This document shows, piece by piece, positions 1 through 5,063 of a stretch of DNA of 5,063 bases (the stretch's first letter is position 1; each line of letters starts with the position of its first letter). Under the pieces are notes generated by a model. The model made no database searches. It was not told where the DNA came from and saw nothing but the letters and a program-made list of their open reading frames with translations. Source of the stretch: Bacteroidota bacterium (GTDB lineage: Bacteria > Bacteroidota > Bacteroidia > Flavobacteriales > Weeksellaceae). The stretch covers positions 1 to 5,063 of the forward strand of contig JAFDZJ010000153.1 of NCBI GenBank assembly GCA_018266965.1, in the 5' to 3' direction. The translations under genes and the position numbers were made by a program.

Positions 1-179
1 AAGCCTGTGCAACGGAAAAAGAAGCTCAAGAAACAGTGGAACATTATTTGCAACAAGGTCAAGAATCTTTTTTTGAAAAATCCGGAGACAAATACAATGT
101 TCATCGTTCTTCCGACAACAAAGTTTTGAAAAATAAATACTATTCTCCAGCCAATCTGGAAAATATAATCAATAAATAA
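1..179 (+). CDS. 3' end of an unrecognised gene (partial, 58 codons visible)
   Basis: An open frame enters from the left edge (codons start at position 3) and ends with TAA at 177-179. The visible C-terminal 58 residues are hydrophilic and rich in Glu, Gln, Lys and Asn. The first part (ATEKEAQETVEHYLQQGQ) looks helical and the end is a Lys/Asn-rich tail (KYYSPANLENIINK). There is no transmembrane segment, no catalytic motif I recognise, and no type IX sorting signature. The next gene begins 14 nt after the stop, so this is probably an upstream member of the same operon as the thioredoxin-like and DUF4230-like genes. Reality as a gene is supported by codon-like composition and the tight junction; I cannot assign a function, and the start lies outside the window. 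Confidence 0.7.
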   Translation, partial: ACATEKEAQETVEHYLQQGQESFFEKSGDKYNVHRSSDNKVLKNKYYSPANLENIINK

Positions 180-193
180 CAGAAATAAATAAA

Positions 194-769
194 ATGAAAA
201 ACAGATTATTAAAAGTCCTGGTAGTACTTTCATTGGTGCTTTCTGCTAATATCAATGCACAAAAAGTTGTGGTAAACAGAGAGGTAGAAACCGAAAAAGA
301 CGGTAAAATGCTATTGGGAGTTCAATTGAGAGAACAATTTCTAAAAGAACCTTATGCCAAATGGTACAACCAAGAATATCAAGAATATCAAACCGACAAA
401 GCTACATTGCAAAAGTTAAGAAAGAAAAAAATAAATTCTTACCAAATGATAGCTGTGGTTGGTACTTGGTGCGAAGATAGTCATAGAGATTTGCCAAGAT
501 TAATGAAGATTTTGGACGAATTGAAATATCCCAATAACAAACTAACCATACTGGCGGTAAACCGAAAAAGAGAATCTCCGACAGGAGAAGAAGGTCTCTA
601 CAATATACAAAAAGTACCTACCATAATCGTATATAGATATGGTAAAGAAATTGGTAGGATTATAGAAAATCCAAAATCAGGGTGGATAGAAAGAGATCTT
701 TTGGAGATAGTGGAAAAAGACAACAAATCTTTCAAAGACTTATTCAAAAAAGATGAAACCAAAAATTAG
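194..769 (+). CDS. exported thioredoxin-family protein with a single-cysteine WCxxS site
   Basis: The 191-residue product begins with a Sec signal peptide: Lys/Arg at 2-7, a hydrophobic core at about 8-18, and a likely signal peptidase I cut after Ala22 (INA|Q). The mature protein should therefore act in the periplasm. The thioredoxin fold is indicated by a strand (MIAVVG, 85-90), the active-site segment GTWCEDSHRDLP (90-101), a second strand (LTILAVNR, 117-124) and the cis-proline motif KVPTIIVYRYG (140-150, Pro142). The site is CxxS (Cys93, Ser96), and Cys93 is the only cysteine. It therefore cannot form the usual intramolecular disulfide; mixed-disulfide (monothiol) chemistry or a binding role is more likely. 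That is inference; the natural substrate is unknown. The ATG follows an A-rich leader without Shine-Dalgarno, 14 nt after the preceding stop. Its 3' end overlaps the next gene by 17 nt, so the two are probably co-transcribed and translationally coupled. Confidence 0.88.
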   Translation: MKNRLLKVLVVLSLVLSANINAQKVVVNREVETEKDGKMLLGVQLREQFLKEPYAKWYNQEYQEYQTDKATLQKLRKKKINSYQMIAVVGTWCEDSHRDLPRLMKILDELKYPNNKLTILAVNRKRESPTGEEGLYNIQKVPTIIVYRYGKEIGRIIENPKSGWIERDLLEIVEKDNKSFKDLFKKDETKN

Positions 770-1370
770 ACAACTTCTTATAGGTTTTTGTTCGGGGGTA
801 ATTGTATTGTTGCTGTTGTTTTTTTTATTTAAAAACAAACTTAGTATTATTGGGAAATCCGAAAATAATAATAACTACATTATAGCCAATCAAATTGCCA
901 AAATGAATAAAATGGTAGTGGTAGAGCAGGATTTCTCTGCCATGAGAAAAACCAAAGTTTCCTACGATTTCTTGGGTAAAACAATTTCTGAAAACAGCAT
1001 TGTAACTTTTACCAAAACCAATGTGCAAGTTTCTTATGATTTGTCTAAAATGAAAATTGATATAGATTCTGCAAATAAAAAACTCATCATAAAAAGTCTG
1101 CCAGAACCAGTGATAAAAGTAAATCCAAATGTTGAAATACAAAGTATGGACGATTCTTTTTTTAACAGGATAGACGAGGCACAAATAAAAAAAGTAACAC
1201 AAGAAGCCAAAGAAATTGCAGTGAAATCCATAGATGAAAACCAGCTGAAAAATGAAAGCAAAAGACAATTGATGGAAAATCTCAATCAAATTTTTGTCCT
1301 TGCCAAAGCTTTGAACTATCAAATTGTGGACGAAACTAAATCGTTGGATTTGTCCAAATTGTTGGATTAA
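753..1370 (+). CDS. DUF4230-like single-pass membrane protein
   Basis: This 205-residue protein has a short basic N-terminus (MKPKIRQ), one transmembrane helix at about 8-26 (LLIGFCSGVIVLLLLFFLF), and then a soluble domain of about 175 residues. With few positive charges ahead of the helix and no cleavage site, it is probably an N-terminally anchored envelope protein with the domain in the periplasm. The domain pattern resembles DUF4230 proteins: an early strand region (MVVVEQDFSAM, 54-64), a beta-rich middle (VQVSYDLSKMKIDIDSANKKLIIKSLPEP, within 91-119), and a C-terminal helical part (about 143-189) ending NYQIVDETKSLDL. The family assignment is from memory of its overall pattern, not a search. 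Biochemical function is unknown. The ATG lies inside the end of the thioredoxin-like gene (17-nt overlap), which favours this start and suggests coupled expression. A strong terminator follows 22 nt after the stop, so this is the last gene of the operon. Confidence 0.8.
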   Translation: MKPKIRQLLIGFCSGVIVLLLLFFLFKNKLSIIGKSENNNNYIIANQIAKMNKMVVVEQDFSAMRKTKVSYDFLGKTISENSIVTFTKTNVQVSYDLSKMKIDIDSANKKLIIKSLPEPVIKVNPNVEIQSMDDSFFNRIDEAQIKKVTQEAKEIAVKSIDENQLKNESKRQLMENLNQIFVLAKALNYQIVDETKSLDLSKLLD

Positions 1371-1392
1371 TATTCTTTTTTTAATAATAGCT

Positions 1393-1429
1393 ATGGGCTT
1401 TAATTATTGATTAAAGCTCATTTTTTTTT
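1393..1429 (+). terminator. intrinsic terminator after the DUF4230-like gene
   Basis: A 12-bp hairpin is formed by 1393-1404 (ATGGGCTTTAAT) and 1410-1421 (ATTAAAGCTCAT), with one G-T wobble and a 5-nt TATTG loop. The last base of the stem starts a run of nine T (1421-1429). Geometry and position, 22 nt after the stop codon, are those of a Rho-independent terminator. It separates the upstream operon from hutU. The A-run just downstream is on the wrong side of the stem to give the opposite strand a good U-tract signal, because AGC-rich pairing would have to follow it; direction is therefore taken as +. Confidence 0.87.
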
Positions 1430-1442
1430 AAAAAAAATATAG

Positions 1443-1473
1443 TTGCCCATATAATGCTATTTTAGTACTTTTA
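1443..1473 (+). promoter_or_regulatory. candidate Bacteroidota-type promoter of hutU
   Basis: TTG at 1443-1445 and TACTTTTA at 1466-1473 fit the -33 (TTG/TTTG) and -7 (TAnnTTTG, 7 of 8 positions) elements known for Bacteroidota, with 20 nt between them. Transcription would begin near 1480, leaving a leader of roughly 18 nt before the ATG at 1498. The placement between the upstream terminator and hutU supports it. An overlapping alternative -7, TATTTTAG at 1458-1465, also matches 7 of 8 but lies only 12 nt from the TTG. I see no histidine- or urocanate-responsive operator, although a short dyad could be missed by eye. Confidence 0.42.
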
Positions 1474-1497
1474 AACCACCAAAATAAATACTAAAAA

Positions 1498-3486
1498 ATG
1501 ACCTTTCAAGAACAAATACTACAAGGGATTCCTAATTTTTTACCCAATGCAAAATCCTGGGACTCCACCATTAATCATGCTCCCAAAAGAAAAGAAATAC
1601 TTTCCAACGAAGAAAAAAAATTAGCACTACAAAATGCACTTCGGTATTTTGAACCTCAATTTCATGCTGAATTAATTGTAGAATTCAAAGACGAACTCGA
1701 AAAATACGGTAGAATCTATATGTATCGTTTCCGTCCGGATTACGAAATCTATGCAAGACCCATTACCGATTACCCTGGAAAATCCGAACAGGCAAAAGCC
1801 ATTATGCTCATGATACAAAATAATTTGAGCTATGCGGTTGCACAACATCCTCACGAGCTGATTACCTATGGAGGAAATGGAGCAGTTTTCCAAAATTGGG
1901 CTCAGTATCTTTTGACCATGAAATATCTTTCTGAAATGAACGATGAGCAAACCTTGGTGATGTACTCCGGACATCCTATGGGACTTTTCCCTTCGCACAA
2001 AGATGCTCCGAGAGTTGTAGTTACCAACGGAATGGTTATTCCTAACTACTCACAACCGGACGATTGGGAAAAATTTAATGCTTTGGGTGTTTCTCAATAT
2101 GGGCAAATGACAGCAGGAAGTTATATGTACATTGGTCCACAAGGAATTGTACACGGGACAACTATTACCGTTCTCAACGCATTCAGAAAAATAAACAAAT
2201 CGCCAAAAGGAGGTTTGTTTGTAACTTCTGGTTTGGGAGGTATGTCCGGAGCGCAACCCAAAGCTGGGAATATAGCAGGTTGTATTACCGTTTGTGCCGA
2301 AGTTAATCCTAAAATTACCAAAATAAGACACGACCAAAAATGGGTTGATGAAATTTTTGAAAATCTTGATGAATTGGTAGCTCGAGTGAAAGTAGCCAAA
2401 GAAAACAAAGAAACAATTTCATTAGCATTTCTTGGAAATGTTGTTGAAGTTTGGGAAAAATTTGCAACTGAAAACTTAACAATAGATATTGGTTCCGACC
2501 AAACCTCATTGCATAATCCTTGGGCAGGAGGATATTATCCGGTTGGGATTTCTTTTGATGATGCTAATGTAATGATGGCAGAAAATCCTATATTGTTTAA
2601 ACAGAAAGTACAAGAAAGTCTTAGGCGACACGCAAAAGCCATTAACCAACATACGGCAAAAGGTACTTATTTTTTTGATTACGGAAATGCGTTTTTATTA
2701 GAAGCCAGTAGAGCTGGAGCCGATGTATTGTCCGAAAATCCTACTATTGGTAGGGAGTTCAGATACCCAAGTTATGTACAAGATATAATGGGTCCTATGT
2801 GTTTCGATTACGGATTTGGTCCATTCCGATGGGTTTGTGCAAGTGGAAAGCCAGAAGATTTACAATTTACCGATGCTTTGGCTTGTGAAGTTTTAGAAGA
2901 AATAATGAAAAATTCTCCACAAGAAATCCAACAACAAATGCAAGACAATATTACTTGGATAAAAGGGGCGCAAGAAAATAATTTGGTAGTAGGCTCACAA
3001 GCCAGGATTTTATACGCCGATGCCGAAGGAAGAATGAAAATAGCCGAAAAATTTAACAATGCCATAAAAAACGGACAATTGGGACCAGTAGTTTTGGGTA
3101 GGGATCATCACGATGTTTCCGGTACCGATTCTCCATACAGAGAGACTTCCAACATCTACGATGGATCCAGATTTACCGCAGATATGGCAATACAAAATGT
3201 CATAGGCGATTCTTTCCGTGGAGCGACCTGGGTTTCTATCCACAACGGAGGAGGTGTTGGTTGGGGCGAGGTTATCAATGGTGGATTTGGTATGCTGTTA
3301 GATGGAAGTGATGATGCTGATAGACGACTGAAATCCATGCTTTTTTGGGATGTTAACAATGGTATTTCCAGAAGATCTTGGGCGAGAAACGAAGGAGCTA
3401 TGTTTGCCATAAAAAGAGCTATGCAAGCTGAACCCAACCTGAAAGTTACCCTCCCCAATTTGGTGAACGAAGATTTGTTTTTATAA
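1498..3486 (+). CDS. hutU: urocanate hydratase (urocanase), long form
   Basis: Urocanase adds water to urocanate to give 4-imidazolone-5-propionate, the second step of histidine breakdown, in the cytosol and using tightly bound NAD+ as an electrophilic cofactor. The 662-residue product is co-linear with the family. It shows YGGNGAVFQNW (124-134), the glycine-rich NAD-binding SGLGGMSGAQPKAG (244-257), DQTSLHNPWAGGYYPVG (334-350), GPFRWVCASG (441-450), GRDHHDVSGTDSPYRET (534-550) and NGGGVGWGEVINGGFG (583-598). Typical bacterial HutU is about 555 residues; this length and the HHDVSGTDSP and GVGWGEVINGG variants are those of the longer subfamily that also includes vertebrate UROC1. The segment equivalent to the bacterial signature ARICW reads ARILY (502-506), so that cysteine is replaced by Leu505. 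The ATG has an A-rich leader without Shine-Dalgarno. The gene has its own terminator and probable promoter, and no hutH, hutI or formiminotransferase gene lies beside it here. The frame is intact. Confidence 0.97.
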   Translation: MTFQEQILQGIPNFLPNAKSWDSTINHAPKRKEILSNEEKKLALQNALRYFEPQFHAELIVEFKDELEKYGRIYMYRFRPDYEIYARPITDYPGKSEQAKAIMLMIQNNLSYAVAQHPHELITYGGNGAVFQNWAQYLLTMKYLSEMNDEQTLVMYSGHPMGLFPSHKDAPRVVVTNGMVIPNYSQPDDWEKFNALGVSQYGQMTAGSYMYIGPQGIVHGTTITVLNAFRKINKSPKGGLFVTSGLGGMSGAQPKAGNIAGCITVCAEVNPKITKIRHDQKWVDEIFENLDELVARVKVAKENKETISLAFLGNVVEVWEKFATENLTIDIGSDQTSLHNPWAGGYYPVGISFDDANVMMAENPILFKQKVQESLRRHAKAINQHTAKGTYFFDYGNAFLLEASRAGADVLSENPTIGREFRYPSYVQDIMGPMCFDYGFGPFRWVCASGKPEDLQFTDALACEVLEEIMKNSPQEIQQQMQDNITWIKGAQENNLVVGSQARILYADAEGRMKIAEKFNNAIKNGQLGPVVLGRDHHDVSGTDSPYRETSNIYDGSRFTADMAIQNVIGDSFRGATWVSIHNGGGVGWGEVINGGFGMLLDGSDDADRRLKSMLFWDVNNGISRRSWARNEGAMFAIKRAMQAEPNLKVTLPNLVNEDLFL

Positions 3487-3537
3487 TCTTTAACGGACCT
3501 TATTTTTACGAAAAACTTTAATAATAAAAATAAAATT

Positions 3538-3566
3538 GATAGCGTTCCTAGGGAACGCTATCTTTT
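3538..3566 (+). terminator. intrinsic terminator after hutU
   Basis: A perfect 11-bp inverted repeat, GATAGCGTTCC (3538-3548) and GGAACGCTATC (3552-3562), with a 3-nt loop, is followed by TTTT (3563-3566). It lies 51 nt after the hutU stop. The stem is strong but the T-run is short. On the other strand the stem would be followed by AATTTTATT, so it could also work in reverse, although no convergent gene is present. Confidence 0.75.
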
Positions 3567-3589
3567 GTATGGGCTAGTTGAATCTGCCC

Positions 3590-3613
3590 TGCCTTAAATA
3601 ATTATTTAAGGCA
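3590..3613. repeat. perfect 24-bp palindrome, possible operator
   Basis: The half-site TGCCTTAAATAA is followed directly by its exact reverse complement, with no spacer. There is no T-run on either side that would make it a convincing terminator. It ends 23 nt before the TATCTTTG element of the downstream gene, so it would cover roughly -37 to -61 of that transcript. This is the usual place for an activator or dimeric regulator site. As RNA it could also fold as a hairpin with GCCTTAAA/TTTAAGGC as its stem. No regulator can be named. The palindrome is seen directly; the role is inferred. Confidence 0.5.
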
Positions 3614-3636
3614 TCGTTCTGTATTGAAAAAAATAG

Positions 3637-3644
3637 TATCTTTG
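3637..3644 (+). promoter_or_regulatory. -7 element of the PKD-module gene
   Basis: TATCTTTG matches the Bacteroidota -7 consensus TAnnTTTG at every fixed position. Initiation would fall near 3651, giving a leader of about 80 nt before the ATG at 3733. A good -33 TTG at the normal spacing of about 19-21 nt is lacking: the bases there read TCGTTCT. The nearest TTG (3624-3626) is only 10 nt away. A weak -33 next to a palindrome fits a promoter that depends on an activator, but this is inference. Confidence 0.5.
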
Positions 3645-3732
3645 GAAAGATAATGCAAAAATAAAACTATATAAAAACACAGTAACCTAAAACCAATTAA
3701 ATGTGAAAAAACACTACAATCTACAAATTAAG

Positions 3733-5063
3733 ATGAAAGGAAAGTGGCTACTGCTGTGGTTGCTTTTAATTTTGCCAATTTGGGGTTTATGCCAAAGCAG
3801 TGGAATTACTATTGGTTGGAATGCACAAGTAGGATGCACCGAATTTATTTCTGAACAAGGAGAAAAACCTCAAGATAACTTTGAGGTTTGGGAAGAAATT
3901 AATATGGGTCATTGTGTTCGTTTTTGTGAATTTTCGAGAGTGAAATACACAGTTAATCCAGGGAATACGACCATTTCTTCGGTAAATTGGGGAGTAGCGG
4001 GTGGTACGATTATATCTACAACGAGCAATCCTTATGAAGCCATTATAGAATGGGGAAATGCCGGAAATGGAGCTATAAATATTACCATACAGTATGCAAA
4101 TGGTACACAAGAAACAAAGTCGATTTGTGTTGAAAAGATTGATAGTCCCAAAGCATTGTTTGCTATCGCAGGACTTGGTGGACAAGATGTTTGCATGAAT
4201 ACGCCTGTCTATTTTGATAACCTATCAACAGCGGGAGGAGGAACAGCCATGGTAAGTTATGAATGGGATTTTGGAGACGGTAGCCCAACTTCAAGTGTTT
4301 ACGAACCCACCCATACATATACGACTGGGGGTGTTAAAATTGTAAAACTAAAAGTTACTAACCAATGTAACTGTAGTCAGGAATACGAGATGGAAATCCA
4401 TGTGAATATTGCCAATCCTATTGATATTGCCTGTGCAAGTGTGGTTTGTGAGGGGAGTATAGAAACTTATACTGCGAATAACACTTGCAAAGGAAAGTGG
4501 AAAGTCATTGGCGGAACGATCATAAATACAAACGGAAATGTATTAACGGTACAATGGGATCAAATAGATCCAACAGACGGATTTGGTTATGTTATGTACC
4601 AATCCGAATGTGGATGCCCAGCTTGGACTACTTTGAAAATTCCGGTCATCACAAAAGAAGGGATTATACAGGGTCCGACCAATGTATGTACAGAGAAGCA
4701 ATACCAATACAGTATGCCGCGATGGCCTACCACGCAAGTACAGTGGGATGTAACAGGACCAGGAGCGGTTCAGGCTAGCTATAATGCCCAGCGTAACGAA
4801 ATTTTCTTAAAATTTAGTACTCTGGGTACTTACACATTATTTAACTATTACGAAAATACGCTGTTAAAATGTGGTGGTAGAAGTAATCCAAAGACCATTT
4901 TGGTAACTGCTCCCCTGATAATAACGGGAGGACAGCCTGAAGTATGCGTGGGTAACAATCTTACATTCAACAGTAATGCTGGTGGAAATGCTGTTTGGAA
5001 AGTCATGTTTAATGGAAATGTGGTACATACCGAAACAAATGTTAGCCTGAGTTACCACTTTCC
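3733..5063 (+). CDS. secreted multi-module PKD/Ig-like protein (partial, 3' end outside window)
   Basis: The frame is open from the ATG at 3733 to the window edge (443 full codons). It begins with a signal peptide: MKGK, a Leu/Trp-rich core (5-17), and a likely cut after Cys20 (GLC|Q). Cys20 is not in a good lipobox (WGLC). The rest is beta-rich and built of modules. Residues about 24-136 carry NWGVAGGTII (85-94); about 142-226 is a PKD domain with YEWDFGDGSP (176-185) and HTYTTGGVKIVKLKVTN (194-210). About 227-306 carries KWKVIGGTII (255-264), about 310-395 carries QWDVTGPGAV (337-346), and a further module starts near 396 (EVC405...VWK423). The mature part has 15 cysteines, suggesting disulfides in the exported protein. 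Such proteins in Bacteroidota are usually surface or secreted adhesin-like products exported by the type IX system; the C-terminal sorting domain would lie beyond the window, so this is inference. An in-frame GTG at 3703 is an alternative start; an in-frame TAA at 3688 sets the limit. Confidence 0.9.
   Translation, partial: MKGKWLLLWLLLILPIWGLCQSSGITIGWNAQVGCTEFISEQGEKPQDNFEVWEEINMGHCVRFCEFSRVKYTVNPGNTTISSVNWGVAGGTIISTTSNPYEAIIEWGNAGNGAINITIQYANGTQETKSICVEKIDSPKALFAIAGLGGQDVCMNTPVYFDNLSTAGGGTAMVSYEWDFGDGSPTSSVYEPTHTYTTGGVKIVKLKVTNQCNCSQEYEMEIHVNIANPIDIACASVVCEGSIETYTANNTCKGKWKVIGGTIINTNGNVLTVQWDQIDPTDGFGYVMYQSECGCPAWTTLKIPVITKEGIIQGPTNVCTEKQYQYSMPRWPTTQVQWDVTGPGAVQASYNAQRNEIFLKFSTLGTYTLFNYYENTLLKCGGRSNPKTILVTAPLIITGGQPEVCVGNNLTFNSNAGGNAVWKVMFNGNVVHTETNVSLSYHF
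4156..4410 (+). other. canonical PKD domain within the secreted protein
   Basis: Residues about 142-226 of the protein starting at 3733 form the only module that matches the classical PKD consensus. It has an opening cysteine (Cys154), YEWDFGDGSP (176-185), HTY (194-196), and a last strand IVKLKVTN (203-210). It ends with a CxC pair (Cys212, Cys214) that is not part of the standard PKD pattern but recurs at the end of the next module. PKD domains are extracellular beta-sandwiches involved in binding or spacing; which applies here cannot be told. Confidence 0.88.

Noticed and set aside
371..388. 9-bp tandem duplication CAAGAATAT x2
   Set aside because: It lies in frame in the thioredoxin-like gene and encodes QEYQEY in a hydrophilic helix; two copies of a short unit are not strong evidence of a functional repeat.
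825..1322. 165-codon open frame on the - strand, with a shorter one at 1034-1285
   Set aside because: They lie wholly inside the DUF4230-like gene on the opposite strand. Their translations are rich in Phe, Tyr and Ile without domain features, as expected from the complement of Lys/Asn-rich codons.
1430..1497. Riboswitch or attenuator ahead of hutU
   Set aside because: Only about 68 nt separate the terminator from the ATG, and the likely leader is under 20 nt; no aptamer-sized structure or His-rich leader peptide is visible.
1672..3458. Several - strand open frames of 64-108 codons inside hutU
   Set aside because: hutU is unmistakable throughout this interval, and the antisense translations show no family motifs or initiation context.
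3733..3795. Possible lipoprotein signal ending in Cys20
   Set aside because: The residues before the Cys are W-G-L, lacking the small residue at -1 and the aliphatic at -3 of a lipobox. A signal peptidase I cut after Cys20 fits better.
3787..4185. 132-codon open frame on the - strand
   Set aside because: It is antisense to the first modules of the secreted protein, whose + frame has a signal peptide and domain motifs. The antisense product has none.
4485..4778. 97-codon + strand open frame, and - strand frames at 4543-4737 and 4864-5058
   Set aside because: They overlap the modular protein gene in other frames; the + product is a Lys/Arg/Asn-rich shadow with no recognisable features.
1..5063. 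CRISPR arrays, insertion sequences, tRNA or rRNA genes
   Set aside because: No regularly spaced repeats, transposase motifs, terminal inverted repeats, cloverleaf or rRNA-like segments were seen on reading both strands.

Overview
The window looks like chromosomal DNA from a member of the Bacteroidota, most likely class Flavobacteriia; the genus cannot be named from the sequence. The DNA is AT-rich and the genes lack Shine-Dalgarno sites, having A-rich leaders instead. Promoter-like sites fit the Bacteroidota TTG / TAnnTTTG pattern rather than the sigma-70 type. The protein families also fit: a DUF4230-like membrane protein, a long-form urocanase, and a secreted PKD-module protein of the kind usually exported by the type IX system. 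All supported genes are on the + strand.

Region 1 (1-1370) is the end of an operon. It holds the 3' end of an unrecognised gene (stop at 177-179), then an exported thioredoxin-fold protein with a single-cysteine WCxxS site (194-769). The third gene overlaps that one by 17 nt and encodes a single-pass DUF4230-like protein (753-1370). A strong intrinsic terminator (1393-1429) closes the unit.

Region 2 (1430-3566) is a single-gene unit. hutU, urocanate hydratase (1498-3486), has a candidate promoter just upstream and a hairpin terminator downstream (3538-3566). No other histidine-degradation gene is in the window.

Region 3 (3567-5063) begins with a non-coding stretch holding a perfect 24-bp palindrome (3590-3613) and an exact TATCTTTG -7 element (3637-3644). 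A large gene then starts at 3733 and is still open at the window edge. Its visible 443 codons encode a signal peptide and about five tandem Ig/PKD-type modules, spaced 80-89 residues apart by their opening cysteines. Only the second module has the canonical PKD WDFGDG motif. The C-terminus, which would show how the protein is sorted or what it carries, lies outside the window.

Functionally the three units look independent: envelope proteins of unknown role, a cytosolic catabolic enzyme, and a cell-surface or secreted adhesin-like protein. No mobile element, CRISPR array, tRNA or rRNA was seen. The least explained parts are the modular cysteine-rich protein with its palindrome-bearing upstream region, and the CxxS thioredoxin/DUF4230 gene pair.
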